Positions 1 through 13,524 of a stretch of 64,000 bases of DNA are shown piece after piece. The stretch spans positions 1 to 64,000 of the forward strand of contig MGWR01000011.1 in assembly GCA_001801085.1 (NCBI GenBank), written 5' to 3'. The stretch is from Gallionellales bacterium GWA2_60_142 (GTDB lineage Bacteria; Pseudomonadota; Gammaproteobacteria; Burkholderiales; Gallionellaceae). Both the position numbers and the translations under genes were made by a program. How positions within the stretch are numbered: position 1 is the stretch's first letter; every line of letters begins with the position of its first letter. The notes under the pieces were generated by a model, which had not been told where the DNA came from, searched no databases, and saw only the letters and a list, made by a program, of their open reading frames with translations.

Positions 1-1915
<1,915 letters not shown>

Positions 1916-1920
1916 GCCCA

Positions 1921-2226
1921 TTACCCCTTCAGGCTGTCGAGGTCTTCGACGTTGATGGTGTTCAGGTTGCGGAACAGCACCACCAGGATCGCCAGACCAA
2001 TCGCGGCCTCGGCGGCGGCGACGGTCAGGATGAAGAACACGAAGACCTGGCCGGCGGCGTCGTTCAGGTAATGCGAGAACGCCACGAAGTTGGTGTTCAC
2101 CGCCAGCAGCATCAGCTCGATCGCCATCAGCAGCACGATCAGGTTCTTGCGGTTCAGGAAGATGCCGACCACGCTGATCGCAAACAGCACGGCGCTTAGC
2201 ACCAGATAATGGGAAAGGGTCAACAT
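1921..2226 (-). CDS. nuoK: NADH-quinone oxidoreductase subunit K
   Basis: Small membrane subunit of complex I with three predicted helices in 101 residues, the family's usual length. The two membrane glutamates needed for proton pumping in the family are present (E37 in LLMAIELML and E73 in VAAAEAAIG). It lies between nuoJ and nuoL; its TAA stop overlaps the earliest possible nuoL ATG. Part of the long nuo transcription unit on the minus strand. Confidence 0.98.
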   Translation of the reverse strand: MLTLSHYLVLSAVLFAISVVGIFLNRKNLIVLLMAIELMLLAVNTNFVAFSHYLNDAAGQVFVFFILTVAAAEAAIGLAILVVLFRNLNTINVEDLDSLKG

Positions 2227-2254
2227 GTCGCTCTTCTCGCTCCCTGGATTAGTT

Positions 2255-2881
2255 TTATTCTTTGCTTGCGGACGGGTGGCCGCCCACAGGCTTTTCGCTC
2301 TGCATCTTCACGATGCGCACGCGGTCGTCCCTCTTGACCGCGACCTGATCGCCCACGTTCTGCGACCTTGCATCCTTGCGGCGGCGCAGCGTCAGCGCAA
2401 TCGCTGCCACCATCGCGATCAGCAGCAGCACAGCGGCCAGTTCGAACGCATACACATAGTCGGTGTAGATCAACCGTCCCAGCTCCTTGGTGTTGCTGTA
2501 ATCGGCGGCATGTTTGACCGCCTCGATGCCGCCGATGGAATCGATGCCGCCCAGCACCCACACCATCTGGAACACCATCAGTCCGGCCAACACCGCGCCG
2601 AAGGGCAGCCAGCGCCAGAAGCCCTCGCGTAGCCGTTCGAGATTGATGTCCAGCATCATCACGACGAACAGGAACAGCACCATCACCGCGCCGACATAGA
2701 CCAGCACCAGCGTCATCGCTAGGAACTCGGCCTCCAGCAGCAGCCAGATGCCGGAAGAACTGATGAAGGCCAGCACCAGGAACAGCACCGCGTGCATCGG
2801 GTTGCGCGCGGTGATCACGCGCAAGGCCGCGAGCACGGTCAATGCGGCGAATATATAAAACAGGATGGTTTCGAAATTCAT
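2255..2881 (-). CDS. nuoJ: NADH-quinone oxidoreductase subunit J
   Basis: Membrane subunit of complex I, 208 residues with about five predicted helices. The N-terminal segment [20 protein letters not shown] and the [20 protein letters not shown] region are typical of NuoJ. The C-terminal 40 residues are charged and rich in Lys, Arg and Asp, and would lie outside the membrane. It sits between nuoI and nuoK as in other proteobacteria. Confidence 0.97.
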   Translation of the reverse strand: MNFETILFYIFAALTVLAALRVITARNPMHAVLFLVLAFISSSGIWLLLEAEFLAMTLVLVYVGAVMVLFLFVVMMLDINLERLREGFWRWLPFGAVLAGLMVFQMVWVLGGIDSIGGIEAVKHAADYSNTKELGRLIYTDYVYAFELAAVLLLIAMVAAIALTLRRRKDARSQNVGDQVAVKRDDRVRIVKMQSEKPVGGHPSASKE

Positions 2882-2894
2882 CTGCTAATCCTCT

Positions 2895-3383
2895 TTATCG
2901 GTACTTGGCATCCGCCGCTCTATCCTTGGCGATCTGCTCTTCGAGCCTGTCGCCGTTGGCCAGCAGCATGCTCTTGGTGTAATAGAGGTCGCCGCGCGTC
3001 TCGCCGTGATACTCGAACACGCGAGTCTCGACAATCGCATCGACCGGGCAGGACTCTTCGCAGAAACCGCAGAAGATGCACTTGGTCAAATCAATGTCAT
3101 ACAGCGTGGTGCGGCGGGTACCGTCGTCGCGCTCGGCGATTTCGATCTTGATCGCCAGAGCCGGGCAGACCGCTTCGCACAGTTTGCAGCCGATGCAGCG
3201 CTCTTCGCCGTTGGCGTAGCGGCGCTGCGCATGCAGGCCGCGAAAGCGGAAGCTCTGCGGCGTTCTCTCTTCCGGATATTCGACAGTGATATGGCGCGTG
3301 AACATGTAACGCCCGGTCACCGACATGCCTTTGAGCAGCTCGACCAGCATGAAGGTCTTGAAGAAATTCTTGATCATTTGCAT
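2895..3383 (-). CDS. nuoI: NADH-quinone oxidoreductase subunit I
   Basis: Peripheral-arm ferredoxin-like subunit of complex I that carries clusters N6a and N6b. The 162-residue protein has two CxxCxxCxxxCP motifs: C63, C66, C69 and C73 in [12 protein letters not shown], and C102, C105, C108 and C112 in [12 protein letters not shown]. The N-terminus is an amphipathic membrane-associated segment. Length and position between nuoH and nuoJ are normal. Confidence 0.98.
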   Translation of the reverse strand: MQMIKNFFKTFMLVELLKGMSVTGRYMFTRHITVEYPEERTPQSFRFRGLHAQRRYANGEERCIGCKLCEAVCPALAIKIEIAERDDGTRRTTLYDIDLTKCIFCGFCEESCPVDAIVETRVFEYHGETRGDLYYTKSMLLANGDRLEEQIAKDRAADAKYR

Positions 3384-3401
3384 AGTAATCTCCTCCGCCC
3401 C

Positions 3402-4469
3402 TTACCAGACCCAGAGCGGGGTCTGCATCCACGCGGCAACCACTACGACCCAGATCAGCGTCAGCGGGATAAACACCTTCCAGCCCAGACGCATCAACTG
3501 GTCATAGCGATAGCGCGGGAAAGTCGCGCGGAACCACAGAAACAGGAACAGGAAGATGGACATCTTGCCCAGCATCCAGAGCAGGCCGGGGACGGCGTCC
3601 GTCAATCCGCCGATCAGCGGCCAGCCGTGGAAAGGATTGAGCCAGCCGCCGAGGAACATCACCGAAGTCAGCGCCGCGATCAGGATCATGTTGGCGTATT
3701 CGGCCAGGAAGAACAGCGCGAACCCCATGCCGGAATATTCGGTGTGGAAACCCGCAACGATCGCCGATTCGTCTTCGGCCAGGTCGAACGGCGCGCGGTT
3801 AGTCTCGGCCACACCGGCGAGGAAATACACCACGAACATCGGGAACAGCGGAATGAAGTACCAGCCGAGCAAACCGTATTCGCTCTGCTGTCCGCGCACG
3901 ATGTCGCCAAGGTTCATGCTCTGCGCGGCCAGCAACACGCACACCAACGCAAAGCCCATTGCCAGTTCGTAGGAAACGATCTGTGCCGAAGAGCGCAGTG
4001 CACCGAGGAACGCATACTTGGAGTTGGACGCCCAGCCCGCGATGATGATGCCGTACACGCCCAGCGAGGTCATCGCGAGAATATAGAGCAGACCGGCATT
4101 CACATTCGCCAGCGCCCCGCCATCGAAGAACGGGATCACCGCCCAAGCCGCCAGCGCGGGAGCCAAGGCCAGCACCGGCGCGGCGAGGAACAAGAACTTG
4201 TTCGACTTTTCCGGGATGATGACTTCCTTCATCAGCAGCTTGATGCCGTCGGCGATAGGTTGCAGCAAACCCCAGTAGCCCACGCGGTTAGGACCGGGAC
4301 GCACCTGCATCCAGCCCAGCACCTTGCGCTCGGCCAGCGTCAGGTAGGCCACGCCGCCCATGATCGGCAATACGATGACCATGATTTTGACTATCGTCCA
4401 GACCGGCAGCCAAGCCGGACCGAGCAGATCTTGCCCGGCCTGTTGCAGGATTTGCAGCAATTCCATCAT
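3402..4469 (-). CDS. nuoH: NADH-quinone oxidoreductase subunit H
   Basis: Membrane subunit of complex I that links the quinone site to the proton-pumping arm. It has 355 residues and about eight helices. Diagnostic text includes [20 protein letters not shown], the [20 protein letters not shown] loop near the quinone site, and [17 protein letters not shown]. Its ATG overlaps the end of nuoG by four bases (ATGA), which supports this start and translational coupling. Confidence 0.98.
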   Translation of the reverse strand: MMELLQILQQAGQDLLGPAWLPVWTIVKIMVIVLPIMGGVAYLTLAERKVLGWMQVRPGPNRVGYWGLLQPIADGIKLLMKEVIIPEKSNKFLFLAAPVLALAPALAAWAVIPFFDGGALANVNAGLLYILAMTSLGVYGIIIAGWASNSKYAFLGALRSSAQIVSYELAMGFALVCVLLAAQSMNLGDIVRGQQSEYGLLGWYFIPLFPMFVVYFLAGVAETNRAPFDLAEDESAIVAGFHTEYSGMGFALFFLAEYANMILIAALTSVMFLGGWLNPFHGWPLIGGLTDAVPGLLWMLGKMSIFLFLFLWFRATFPRYRYDQLMRLGWKVFIPLTLIWVVVVAAWMQTPLWVW

Positions 4470-6811
4470 GCCCGTTCCCCAGTTATCGGTTGCACTGTAA
4501 TCGTTCCGAACATCGCACCGAGTTCCGCCGTCGCAGCATGCCCCGCCGCAACGCGCGCGACGCCGGCCGGCAGGCCGTCATCCGCGCAGGCCGCCAGACG
4601 CACGCTCGCGTTACCCTGCGTTACCTTCACAGTGTCGCCGGATTTCACGCCCAGCTTCTTCAACTCGTCGCCGCGCATCGCCACGCAAGGCGTCGCGGCA
4701 TCGCGAGTCTGCTGCAACGACGCTGCGCGACGCACCAGCACATCGGTCGCATAGATAGGCACATCGGCTACGCGCTGCAAACCCTGCGTCGCAGCGCCGG
4801 ATACTGCTTGCAGCGCGACATCCAGATGATTGTCCAGAGCGCCCAAAATATTGGTGGTATCGACCGCTTCGTCGCGCACCGCTTCGCTGGTGTCGTAATC
4901 GAAACCATCCACGTCGAGCAGATTACCCAACACGCGCAGCACCTTCCACGCCGGACGCGCTTCGCCCAACGGCTTGACCGCGCCCTTGAAACTCTGCGCA
5001 TGACCTTCGGTATTCACAAACGTGCCGGAAGTCTCGGTGAACGGCGCAATCGGCAGCAGCACGTCGGCGTAATCGACAGCCTTATGCTTGAACGCGGACA
5101 TCGCAACCACCAGGTCGGCGGCCTGCATCGCGGCCATCGCCTGCTGCGGATTGGCGCAATCCAGTTCCGGTTCGACGTTCAGCAGCACATAGGCCTTGCG
5201 CGGGCTGCTCAGCATCTGCGCGGCGTTCATGCCCTTCGCGCCCGGTACCGCACCGGCCAGATAGCCGCCGACGCTGTTCGCCGCCTCGCCGAGGTAGCCG
5301 AATTTCACGCCGCACAGCGCGGCGATCTTCTCCGCCAGCACGGCGATCTGCGCCGCTTGCGGATGCTGTTGCGCGAAGTTGCCGAGCAACACCGCGGCGC
5401 GTTCGCCGCCAGCCAGGCTCTTCGCAATCGCGGCAGCTTCGTTGCCGACGACGACATTTTCCACGCCTTGCGTACTGGCCTGCATCTCGTCAGCCAACGC
5501 CTTCAGGATTTGCGCCAGCAGGCTGACCATGTCGCCTGGGGCGACGATGGCCTTGTTGGCGATCTTCATCAGCAGGTTGTCGTCGCTGGAATGAACGATG
5601 TTCGCCTGCGCGCCCTTCTTGACTGCCTGACGGATGCGATGTGCCAGCAGCGGATGATCCTTGCGCAAAAAGCTGCCGACGATCAGGAAACGGTCGCGAC
5701 TGTTGATGTCGGCAACCGACATGCCCAACCAAGGTGCGCCGGCCAGCTTGCCGTCGGCGCTGAAGTCGGACTGGCGCAGGCGGAAATCGATGTTGTCGCT
5801 GCCGATGCCGCGCATCAGTTTCTGCAACAGGTAGAGTTCTTCCAGCGTACTGTGCGGCGTTGCCAGTGCAGCGACCTGATCCGCGCCGGCGCCGTTGGCG
5901 ACTTGACGCAGCCCGTTCGCGACATATTCCAGCGCGGCCTGCCATTCGACTTCCTGCCACTTGCCGTCCTGCTTGATCATCGGCTTGGTCAGACGCTCGG
6001 CAGAATTCAAGCCTTCGTAACTGAATCTATCCTTGTCGGAGATCCAGCACTCGTTGATGTCTTCGTTCTCGACCGGGGTGACGCGCAGCACCTTGTTGTT
6101 CTTGATGTGCACCGCAAGATTGGAACCCAGACCGTCGTGCGGGCTGACCGAACGGCGGCGCGACAACTCCCAGTTGCGCGCGGTGTAGCGGAACGGCTTG
6201 CTGGTCAGCGCGCCGACCGGACACAGGTCGATCATGTTGCCGGACAATTCGGAATCCACCGTGCTGTTCACGAAGGTCATGATTTCGGCGTGTTCGGTAC
6301 GGAACGCCATGCCCAGCTCCATCAGGTCGGCGACTTCCTGTCCGAAGCGCACGCAACGAGTGCACTGGATGCAGCGGGTCATTTCCTGAGTGGAGATCAA
6401 CGCGCCGACATCCTTGGGCTGCACTTCGCGCTTTTCTTCGGCATAACGCGAGGCGACGCCGCCATAGCCCATCGCGACGTCCTGCAGCATGCATTCGCCG
6501 CCCTGATCGCAGATCGGACAGTCCAGCGGATGATTGATCAGCAGGAACTCCATCACGCCCTTCTGCGCCTTGACCGCCATTTCGGAATGAGTCTTCACCT
6601 TCATGCCTTCGGCAGCCGGTGTCGCACAGGCAGGCAACGGCTTGGGCGCTTTCTCCACTTCGACCAGACACATGCGGCAGTTCGCCGCGATCGACAGTTT
6701 CTTGTGGTAGCAGAAATGCGGGATATGGACACCGGCCTTGCGCGCCGCGTCCATCACCGTGGAACCGCGCTCGGTCTCGACTAACTTGCCATCAATTTCG
6801 ATATTGATCAT
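4466..6811 (-). CDS. nuoG: NADH-quinone oxidoreductase subunit G
   Basis: Largest peripheral subunit of complex I (781 residues, normal for betaproteobacteria). The N-terminal 2Fe-2S domain has C34, C45, C48 and C62 for N1b. The His-Cys cluster N5 uses H94, C98, C101 and C107. N4 uses C147, C150, C153 and C197. The remainder is a molybdopterin-oxidoreductase-like domain that binds no molybdenum in this family. I see no sign of the extra N7 cysteine motif, but did not check exhaustively. The gene lies between nuoF and nuoH. Confidence 0.98.
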   Translation of the reverse strand: MINIEIDGKLVETERGSTVMDAARKAGVHIPHFCYHKKLSIAANCRMCLVEVEKAPKPLPACATPAAEGMKVKTHSEMAVKAQKGVMEFLLINHPLDCPICDQGGECMLQDVAMGYGGVASRYAEEKREVQPKDVGALISTQEMTRCIQCTRCVRFGQEVADLMELGMAFRTEHAEIMTFVNSTVDSELSGNMIDLCPVGALTSKPFRYTARNWELSRRRSVSPHDGLGSNLAVHIKNNKVLRVTPVENEDINECWISDKDRFSYEGLNSAERLTKPMIKQDGKWQEVEWQAALEYVANGLRQVANGAGADQVAALATPHSTLEELYLLQKLMRGIGSDNIDFRLRQSDFSADGKLAGAPWLGMSVADINSRDRFLIVGSFLRKDHPLLAHRIRQAVKKGAQANIVHSSDDNLLMKIANKAIVAPGDMVSLLAQILKALADEMQASTQGVENVVVGNEAAAIAKSLAGGERAAVLLGNFAQQHPQAAQIAVLAEKIAALCGVKFGYLGEAANSVGGYLAGAVPGAKGMNAAQMLSSPRKAYVLLNVEPELDCANPQQAMAAMQAADLVVAMSAFKHKAVDYADVLLPIAPFTETSGTFVNTEGHAQSFKGAVKPLGEARPAWKVLRVLGNLLDVDGFDYDTSEAVRDEAVDTTNILGALDNHLDVALQAVSGAATQGLQRVADVPIYATDVLVRRAASLQQTRDAATPCVAMRGDELKKLGVKSGDTVKVTQGNASVRLAACADDGLPAGVARVAAGHAATAELGAMFGTITVQPITGERA

Positions 6812-6827
6812 TGCTCACCCGTCAGCT

Positions 6828-8093
6828 TTACACCAAGCAACGCTTGTGTTCGATATGGTATTCGAATTCGTCGCGGAAATTTTTCAGCATGCCCTGCACC
6901 GGCCAGACCGCGGCCTCGCCCAACGCGCAGATCGTGCGGCCCGCAATGTTCTCGCCGATGCTCAGCAGCAAATCCAGATCTTCCGGACGGCCTTCGCCGT
7001 GCTCGATGCGGTGCACGATGCGGTACAGCCAGCCAGTGCCTTCGCGGCAAGGCGTGCACTGCCCGCAGGACTCCTCATGGTAGAAGTAGGACAACCGTTC
7101 CAGCGCGCGCACCATGCAAGTCGTCTCATCCATCACGATCACCGCGCCGCTGCCCAGGCCGGAACCGGCTTTCTGGATCGAGTCGTAGTCCATCGTCAGA
7201 TCCATCATGACCGCGCCGGGGATCACCGGCATCGACGAGCCGCCGGGGATCACCGCCTTGAGCGTGTGCCCGTTGCGCACGCCGCCCGCCATCTTCAGCA
7301 ACTCGCTGAACGGCGTGCCCATCGGCACTTCGAAGTTGCCCGGGTTGTTCACATGGCCGGACACCGAAAACAGCTTGGTGCCGCCGTTGTTGGGCTTGCC
7401 CAGTTCCAGGAACTTCTGGCCGCCGTTGTTGATGATGTACGGAATGCTCGCGAAGGTCTCGGTGTTGTTGATCGTGGTCGGCTTGCCGTACAGGCCGAAG
7501 CTGGCCGGGAACGGCGGCTTGTAGCGCGGCTGCCCCTTCTTGCCCTCGATAGACTCCAGCAACGCAGTCTCTTCGCCGCAGACATAGGCGCCGTAACCCA
7601 GATGATTGTGCAGGTCGAAACTGAAACCAGTGCCGAGGATGTCGTCGCCGAGGAACCCGGCGGCACGGGCGTGCTCGCAGGCTTCTTCCATGCGCTCGTA
7701 GGCCTCGAAGATCTCGCCGTGCACATAGTTGTAGCCGGTCTTCACGCCCATCGTGTAGGCGGCGATGGCCATGCCCTCGATCAGCAGGTGCGGGTTGTAC
7801 AGCAGGATGTCCCAGTCCTTGCAGGTGCCGGGTTCGCCCTCGTCGGTGTTGCAGACGATGTACTTGTCGCCTTCGTAGTTCTTCGGCATGAAGCTCCACT
7901 TCAAGCCGGTCGGGAAGCCCGCGCCGCCGCGTCCGCGCAGCGCCGACAGCTTGACCTCGGAGATGATCGCATCCGGCGACATCTTCTCGGTCAGCACTTT
8001 GCGCAAGGCCTGGTAGCCGCCGACCTTGAGATAGTTCTCCAGCGTCCAGGGCTGGTCGAACTCCATCGTGGTATAGATCACCGGGCCTCTCAT
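6828..8093 (-). CDS. nuoF: NADH-quinone oxidoreductase subunit F
   Basis: NADH- and FMN-binding entry subunit of complex I, 421 residues. The glycine-rich nucleotide loop reads [15 protein letters not shown] near residue 52. The N3 4Fe-4S ligands are C343, C346 and C349 in SCGQCTPC, plus C389 in TICALG. The ATG overlaps the nuoE TGA as ATGA, fixing the start. Confidence 0.98.
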   Translation of the reverse strand: MRGPVIYTTMEFDQPWTLENYLKVGGYQALRKVLTEKMSPDAIISEVKLSALRGRGGAGFPTGLKWSFMPKNYEGDKYIVCNTDEGEPGTCKDWDILLYNPHLLIEGMAIAAYTMGVKTGYNYVHGEIFEAYERMEEACEHARAAGFLGDDILGTGFSFDLHNHLGYGAYVCGEETALLESIEGKKGQPRYKPPFPASFGLYGKPTTINNTETFASIPYIINNGGQKFLELGKPNNGGTKLFSVSGHVNNPGNFEVPMGTPFSELLKMAGGVRNGHTLKAVIPGGSSMPVIPGAVMMDLTMDYDSIQKAGSGLGSGAVIVMDETTCMVRALERLSYFYHEESCGQCTPCREGTGWLYRIVHRIEHGEGRPEDLDLLLSIGENIAGRTICALGEAAVWPVQGMLKNFRDEFEYHIEHKRCLV

Positions 8094-8568
8094 GATTTGT
8101 CGAGCTCCGCAAAAACTTTATCGATTTTTTCCTTGCTCATGCGGGCGCAGATCTTCTTGTTGTTCAGTGTCAGCACCGGCGCATCCTTGCAGGCCCCCAT
8201 GCACTCGCCCTCGCGCAGGCCGTATTTGCCGTCCGCGGTGACTTCGCCCATCTTGATGCCGAGCTTGGATTCGATGTAGGCAACGGTATCCAGCGCGCCG
8301 CACAGCGTGCAGGACAGGTTGGTGCACACGGTGATCGTGTGCTTGCCCATCGGCTTGAGGTTGTACATGTGGTAGAAGGTCGCGACTTCGCACACTGCCA
8401 TCTTCGGCATGCCGAGATAGTCGGCGACGTCGGCCATGTCGTCGTTGGAAATCCAGCCCTTCTCGTCCTGCACGAAACGCAATGCGGCCATCACCGCAGA
8501 TTGCTTCTGGTCAGCCGGATACTTCTTCAGCTCGCGGTCGACCTGCGCTTGTATTTGTTCGGATAACA

Positions 8569-8569
<1 letters not shown>
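8090..8569 (-). CDS. nuoE: NADH-quinone oxidoreductase subunit E
   Basis: Thioredoxin-like 2Fe-2S subunit of complex I (N1a), 159 residues. The four ligands are C82 and C87 (VCTNLSC) and C123 and C127 (CMGAC), the family's C-x4-C and C-x3-C pattern. The reading frame is open far into nuoD, but the true start is the ATG at 8569, which overlaps the nuoD stop as TGATG and gives the normal MLSEQ N-terminus. It is coupled at both ends, to nuoD and nuoF. Confidence 0.97.
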
Positions 8570-9822
<1,253 letters not shown>

Positions 9823-9832
9823 GACGACTTCC

Positions 9833-10471
9833 TCAGTTCTGACCGAAGGTTTCTTCGCGCACGATGCGCGGCGTCACCTCGCGCGGCTCGACCGTCACCG
9901 GCTGGTACACCACACGTTTCTGCTCCGGGTCGTAACGCATCTCGACATGACCGGAAAGCGGAAAATCCTTGCGGAACGGATTGCCGACGAAACCGTAGTC
10001 GGTAAGGATGCGGCGCAGGTCCGGATGACCGACGAAGACGATTCCGTACAGATCGAAGGCCTCGCGCTCGAACCAGTTGGCGACAGGCCAGATCCCGGTA
10101 ACGGTATCCAGCACCGGCATGGTATCGTCCTCGGCGAATATACGAACACGCAGACGCGCGTTATGGGTAACTGACAGCAGGTGGTATATCGCCGCAAAAC
10201 GCTTGGGATAGGAGGCCGCGGCCTCTTCGTCCGGCAGATAGCGCCCCTCTTCGGAAATATCGCTGCCGTAGGCGGAGTAGTCTATCCCGCACAGATCGAT
10301 CAGCAGCTCGAAACGCAAGCCGGCATCGTCGCGCAGCCGGGTGAGCACTTCGGCCATGTCAGACGCCTTCGCCACCAGCGTCAATTCGCCAAGGCGCTCT
10401 TCCAGCGCCACCATCTTGCCCGAAAGCACCTCGGTCAGCTTCGAGGCGAGCACGTTCAAATCAGTAGTCAT
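9833..10471 (-). CDS. nuoC: NADH-quinone oxidoreductase subunit C
   Basis: The 30-kDa-type peripheral subunit of complex I, 212 residues. The signature [20 protein letters not shown], followed by [20 protein letters not shown], matches the family. It sits ten bases upstream of nuoD. No catalytic residues are known; the role is structural in the quinone-reducing module. Confidence 0.97.
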   Translation of the reverse strand: MTTDLNVLASKLTEVLSGKMVALEERLGELTLVAKASDMAEVLTRLRDDAGLRFELLIDLCGIDYSAYGSDISEEGRYLPDEEAAASYPKRFAAIYHLLSVTHNARLRVRIFAEDDTMPVLDTVTGIWPVANWFEREAFDLYGIVFVGHPDLRRILTDYGFVGNPFRKDFPLSGHVEMRYDPEQKRVVYQPVTVEPREVTPRIVREETFGQN

Positions 10472-10477
10472 GGCTGT

Positions 10478-10957
10478 CTATCGTGCAATCGTGTTGGTGC
10501 GTTTGATCTTGTTCTGCAGCTGAATGACACCGTAGAGCAGCGCCTCGGCCGTCGGGGGGCAGCCCGGCACATACACATCGACCGGAACGATGCGATCGCA
10601 GCCGCGCACCACAGAATAGGAATAGTGATAGTAGCCGCCGCCATTGGCGCAGGAGCCCATGGAGATCACCCAGCGCGGCTCGGCCATCTGGTCATACACC
10701 TTGCGCAAGGCCGGCGCCATTTTGTTGCACAGCGTACCCGCGATAATCATCACATCGGACTGACGCGGACTGGGACGGAAGGCGCCTGCGCCGAAACGAT
10801 CCAGATCGTAACGGGACAAGGCCGCGTGCATCATCTCGACGGCGCAGCAGGCCAGACCGAAAGTCATCGGCCACAGAGAGCCGGTACGGGCATAATTGAT
10901 GACGGTATCAAGCGACGTCGTGACGACGCCCTTCTCCAGAACGCCTTCTATTCCCAT
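10478..10957 (-). CDS. nuoB: NADH-quinone oxidoreductase subunit B
   Basis: Carries cluster N2, the last electron carrier before quinone in complex I. With the start at 10957 the protein has 159 residues and begins [10 protein letters not shown], the usual N-terminus. N2 ligands are C37, C38, C103 and C133 ([25 protein letters not shown]). A longer frame opens at 10978, but AAAGGGG lies at suitable distance from 10957 and homologues start here. It overlaps the nuoA stop by ten bases. Confidence 0.97.
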   Translation of the reverse strand: MGIEGVLEKGVVTTSLDTVINYARTGSLWPMTFGLACCAVEMMHAALSRYDLDRFGAGAFRPSPRQSDVMIIAGTLCNKMAPALRKVYDQMAEPRWVISMGSCANGGGYYHYSYSVVRGCDRIVPVDVYVPGCPPTAEALLYGVIQLQNKIKRTNTIAR

Positions 10958-11304
10958 TCCAAAGCCCCTTTCATCCATTCATAGACAAAACCAACCACGA
11001 GGATGGCCAGAAAGACCATCATAGACAAGAATCCGAAGGTACCGAGCTCCTTGAGCACAATCGCCCAAGGGAAAAGGAATGCGATCTCGAGATCGAAGAG
11101 AATGAACAGGATAGCAACAAGATAGAAACGCACATCGAACTTCATGCGCGCATCTTCGAATGCCTCGAATCCGCACTCGTAAGGAGAATTTTTTGCGCTA
11201 TCGGGACGATGGGGCGCAACGAATCGCCCTAACAGGATAGGCACGACACCCATAACGACACCGATGCAGATGAACAACAGCACCGGAAAATAATTTTCCA
11301 ACAT
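10948..11304 (-). CDS. nuoA: NADH-quinone oxidoreductase subunit A
   Basis: First gene of the complex I cluster; a 118-residue membrane subunit with three predicted helices. The conserved loop [20 protein letters not shown] is present, followed by [20 protein letters not shown]. An AGAGAGGGGGAAG-like purine run precedes the ATG. About 100 bases separate it from the upstream tRNA-Leu gene. Confidence 0.97.
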   Translation of the reverse strand: MLENYFPVLLFICIGVVMGVVPILLGRFVAPHRPDSAKNSPYECGFEAFEDARMKFDVRFYLVAILFILFDLEIAFLFPWAIVLKELGTFGFLSMMVFLAILVVGFVYEWMKGALEWE

Positions 11305-11372
11305 TGAGCTTCCCCCTCTCTGCTAGTCGTGTCCGCGGCTTGCCCGGAACACATTTTTAATCGTTTTATATT

Positions 11373-11394
11373 GCCGGCACGTTTACGTGCCGGC
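11373..11394. repeat. 10-bp inverted repeat between tRNA-Leu and nuoA
   Basis: Arms GCCGGCACGT and ACGTGCCGGC separated by two bases form a very stable hairpin just 3' of the tRNA-Leu gene on the minus strand. What follows on that strand is AATATAAAACG, without a clean U run, so it is a poor intrinsic terminator. It may limit read-through or mark the processed 3' trailer. Confidence 0.6.
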
Positions 11395-11402
11395 TTATTA
11401 TC

Positions 11403-11489
<87 letters not shown>

Positions 11490-11503
11490 ATGCTACCGCA
11501 AAA

Positions 11504-11842
11504 TTATTTTGGAATTTCTCCAGACTTCGTGCCGTCGGCCGGATTGGCCGCAGGCGCGACCGGCTGAACCGCAGCCGGATCCACTCGATCCATCACACCT
11601 TGCTGCTGTGCGGGATGCGAATAGATATAGGTTAGCGACAAGCTGGTGATGAAAAACACCGTCGCAGCAACTGCCGTGCTGCGGCTCAGAAAATTCGCGG
11701 AACCGCTGGAGCCGAACAGACTACCCGCCGAACCGGTGCCGAACGCCGCGCCCATATCGGCACCCTTGCCGTGCTGGATCAATACCAGGCCGACCAGCAC
11801 CACCGCCGTCACTACATGCACCACCCAAACCAATGTTTCCAC
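11504..11842 (-). CDS. secG: Preprotein translocase subunit SecG
   Basis: Small inner-membrane partner of SecYE in protein export, 112 residues. Two hydrophobic segments flank the conserved loop: VVHVVTAVVLVGLVLIQHGK, then GADMGAAFGTGSAGSLFGSS, then AVAATVFFITSLSLTYIYS. The C-terminal tail is Pro- and Ala-rich. The order tpiA-secG-tRNA-Leu-nuo is typical of betaproteobacteria and suggests one transcript from upstream of tpiA. Confidence 0.96.
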   Translation of the reverse strand: METLVWVVHVVTAVVLVGLVLIQHGKGADMGAAFGTGSAGSLFGSSGSANFLSRSTAVAATVFFITSLSLTYIYSHPAQQQGVMDRVDPAAVQPVAPAANPADGTKSGEIPK

Positions 11843-11870
11843 ACTTCACTCCAAATACTGTTGCCAGCAA

Positions 11871-12635
11871 CTACACCGCAGCCGCATGCGCAGCACGGCA
11901 GATCGCCACAAAATCGTCCGCCACCAGGGAAGCCCCACCGATCAGACCGCCATCGATATCGGGCATCGCAAACAACTGATCCGCATTGTTCGCCTTGACG
12001 CTACCGCCGTAAAGTATACACAAGCCTTGCGCCGTCTGTCCGTCCAATTGCGCAACCTGTTGACGGATAAAGGCATGCACCGCCTGCGCCTGCTCAGGAG
12101 TCGCCGTCTTCCCGGTGCCGATCGCCCAGACCGGCTCATATGCAATTACCGCTTTCGCGACAGCCGCCACACCGACGTGATTCAGCACCACTTCCAGCTG
12201 TCGAGCAATCACCTGCTCGGTCACGCCACTTTCACGCTCCGCCAGCGTCTCCCCGACACAAAAGATCGGAGTCATACCGAACTTGATCGCGGTATCGAAC
12301 TTGGCCGCAGCGATATCGTTGCTCTCGTGGAACAAGGCGCGACGTTCGGAATGCCCGATAAGCACATAACGGCAACCGAAGTCAGTCAGCATTCCCGGTG
12401 CCACCGCACCGGTGAATGCGCCCTGCTCATGCTGGCTCAGGTTCTGCGCGCCCCATGCGACATTGCTGCCTTGCAGCATAGCTTGCGCCTGAGCCAAATA
12501 AGGATAGGGCACGCAGACGCCATAGTCGGCCTTATCCAGCCCCCTGACCCCCGCCAGCACACCATCCAGCAACGTTTTGTTGCCCGCCAAGCTGCCGTAC
12601 ATTTTCCAGTTCCCAACGACAAGTTTTCGACGCAT
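11871..12635 (-). CDS. tpiA: Triose-phosphate isomerase
   Basis: Glycolytic enzyme interconverting dihydroxyacetone phosphate and glyceraldehyde 3-phosphate. 254 residues. The N-terminal GNWKMYGS contains the substrate-binding Asn and Lys, GHSERR carries the electrophilic His, and [18 protein letters not shown] carries the catalytic Glu and flexible loop. The C-terminal [10 protein letters not shown] phosphate site is intact. I start at the ATG at 12635 ([12 protein letters not shown]); an upstream in-frame start at 12668 would add 11 atypical residues. No strong Shine-Dalgarno is seen. Confidence 0.96.
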   Translation of the reverse strand: MRRKLVVGNWKMYGSLAGNKTLLDGVLAGVRGLDKADYGVCVPYPYLAQAQAMLQGSNVAWGAQNLSQHEQGAFTGAVAPGMLTDFGCRYVLIGHSERRALFHESNDIAAAKFDTAIKFGMTPIFCVGETLAERESGVTEQVIARQLEVVLNHVGVAAVAKAVIAYEPVWAIGTGKTATPEQAQAVHAFIRQQVAQLDGQTAQGLCILYGGSVKANNADQLFAMPDIDGGLIGGASLVADDFVAICRAAHAAAV

Positions 12636-12765
12636 CGTAGTCAATCCGCTAGGCATTAAAGCGCGCAATCGTACCCGCGAACGTCCGCAAGGTCAATGAA
12701 ACCCGGGCGAAAATTCGCCGCACGCAGCATGACGAAGAACCATGTGGCTGCAGCGACAATGACAT

Positions 12766-13524
12766 TCACAGATGGCGCAGCATTTCGAGCCTAACCCTGC
12801 GCTCTGCCAGTTCGCGCTCCAGCTGTTGCGCCAAGTCACCCAGCGGATCGCCACCCGACGCCTCGCCATCCTCGATGCCTTCCCGGAGCTGGAACAATTC
12901 GCTCTGCTGCAGCGCCTCCAGATCATGCCGCACCTCTTCCAGACGGCGGCGCAATTGCGCGATGCGGCGGATCGCCTTGACGATGCGCGACCCGATGTCG
13001 TCTCCGGCGATCGCCTCCGGATCGCGACCGTATTCCTCGATCAATCTTTCGATAGTGCGCTGATCGCCGTTCTCGTAGGCGCGATTCACCTGCGACATCA
13101 AGTCGGTGCGACGCTGCCGCTCGGCCTCGGTGGTGGCGCGGTCCGGGTGCATCAGCCTGGCGGCGCGCCGATAGGCCTGTTTGATATCCGCGGTCAGCGG
13201 CTGCGGCGGCACGGGCTGCGACTCGATCAAACCGGCCTCCGCTGCCGACCTCCTGGCCTGCCGCTCGGCGGCGCGGGCATATTCCTGCGCGCTCGGATCG
13301 GACGGATGCAACCGCGCCTGCAGCATGGCGGTCTGCGCATCCAGGTCGTCGAGTTGAGCGTACAACCGCCCCACCGCCAGGTAGTAGCGATGCTGAAACT
13401 GCGCAGTCTCGGTCTTGCAGGTCTCCAGCGCCAACTCGCTCTGGATCACCAGTTCCTCCAGCTCGGCCTGCTCGCCCTCCAGACGAACAAGCTCGCGCTC
13501 CTCCGGAAGCATCGAAGCACTCAT
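12766..13524 (-). CDS. J-domain protein with coiled-coil flanks
   Basis: A 252-residue cytoplasmic protein. A J-domain core lies near residues 112-165 (KQAYRRAARLMHPDRATTEA) with the HPD motif at 126-128, the signature that stimulates an Hsp70 ATPase. Both sides are charged and likely coiled coil (residues 10-100 and 185-250). The start at 13524 is set by an ATGA overlap with the Sel1-repeat gene upstream. The partner chaperone and substrate are unknown; the coupling suggests it acts with the Sel1 protein. Confidence 0.8.
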   Translation of the reverse strand: MSASMLPEERELVRLEGEQAELEELVIQSELALETCKTETAQFQHRYYLAVGRLYAQLDDLDAQTAMLQARLHPSDPSAQEYARAAERQARRSAAEAGLIESQPVPPQPLTADIKQAYRRAARLMHPDRATTEAERQRRTDLMSQVNRAYENGDQRTIERLIEEYGRDPEAIAGDDIGSRIVKAIRRIAQLRRRLEEVRHDLEALQQSELFQLREGIEDGEASGGDPLGDLAQQLERELAERRVRLEMLRHL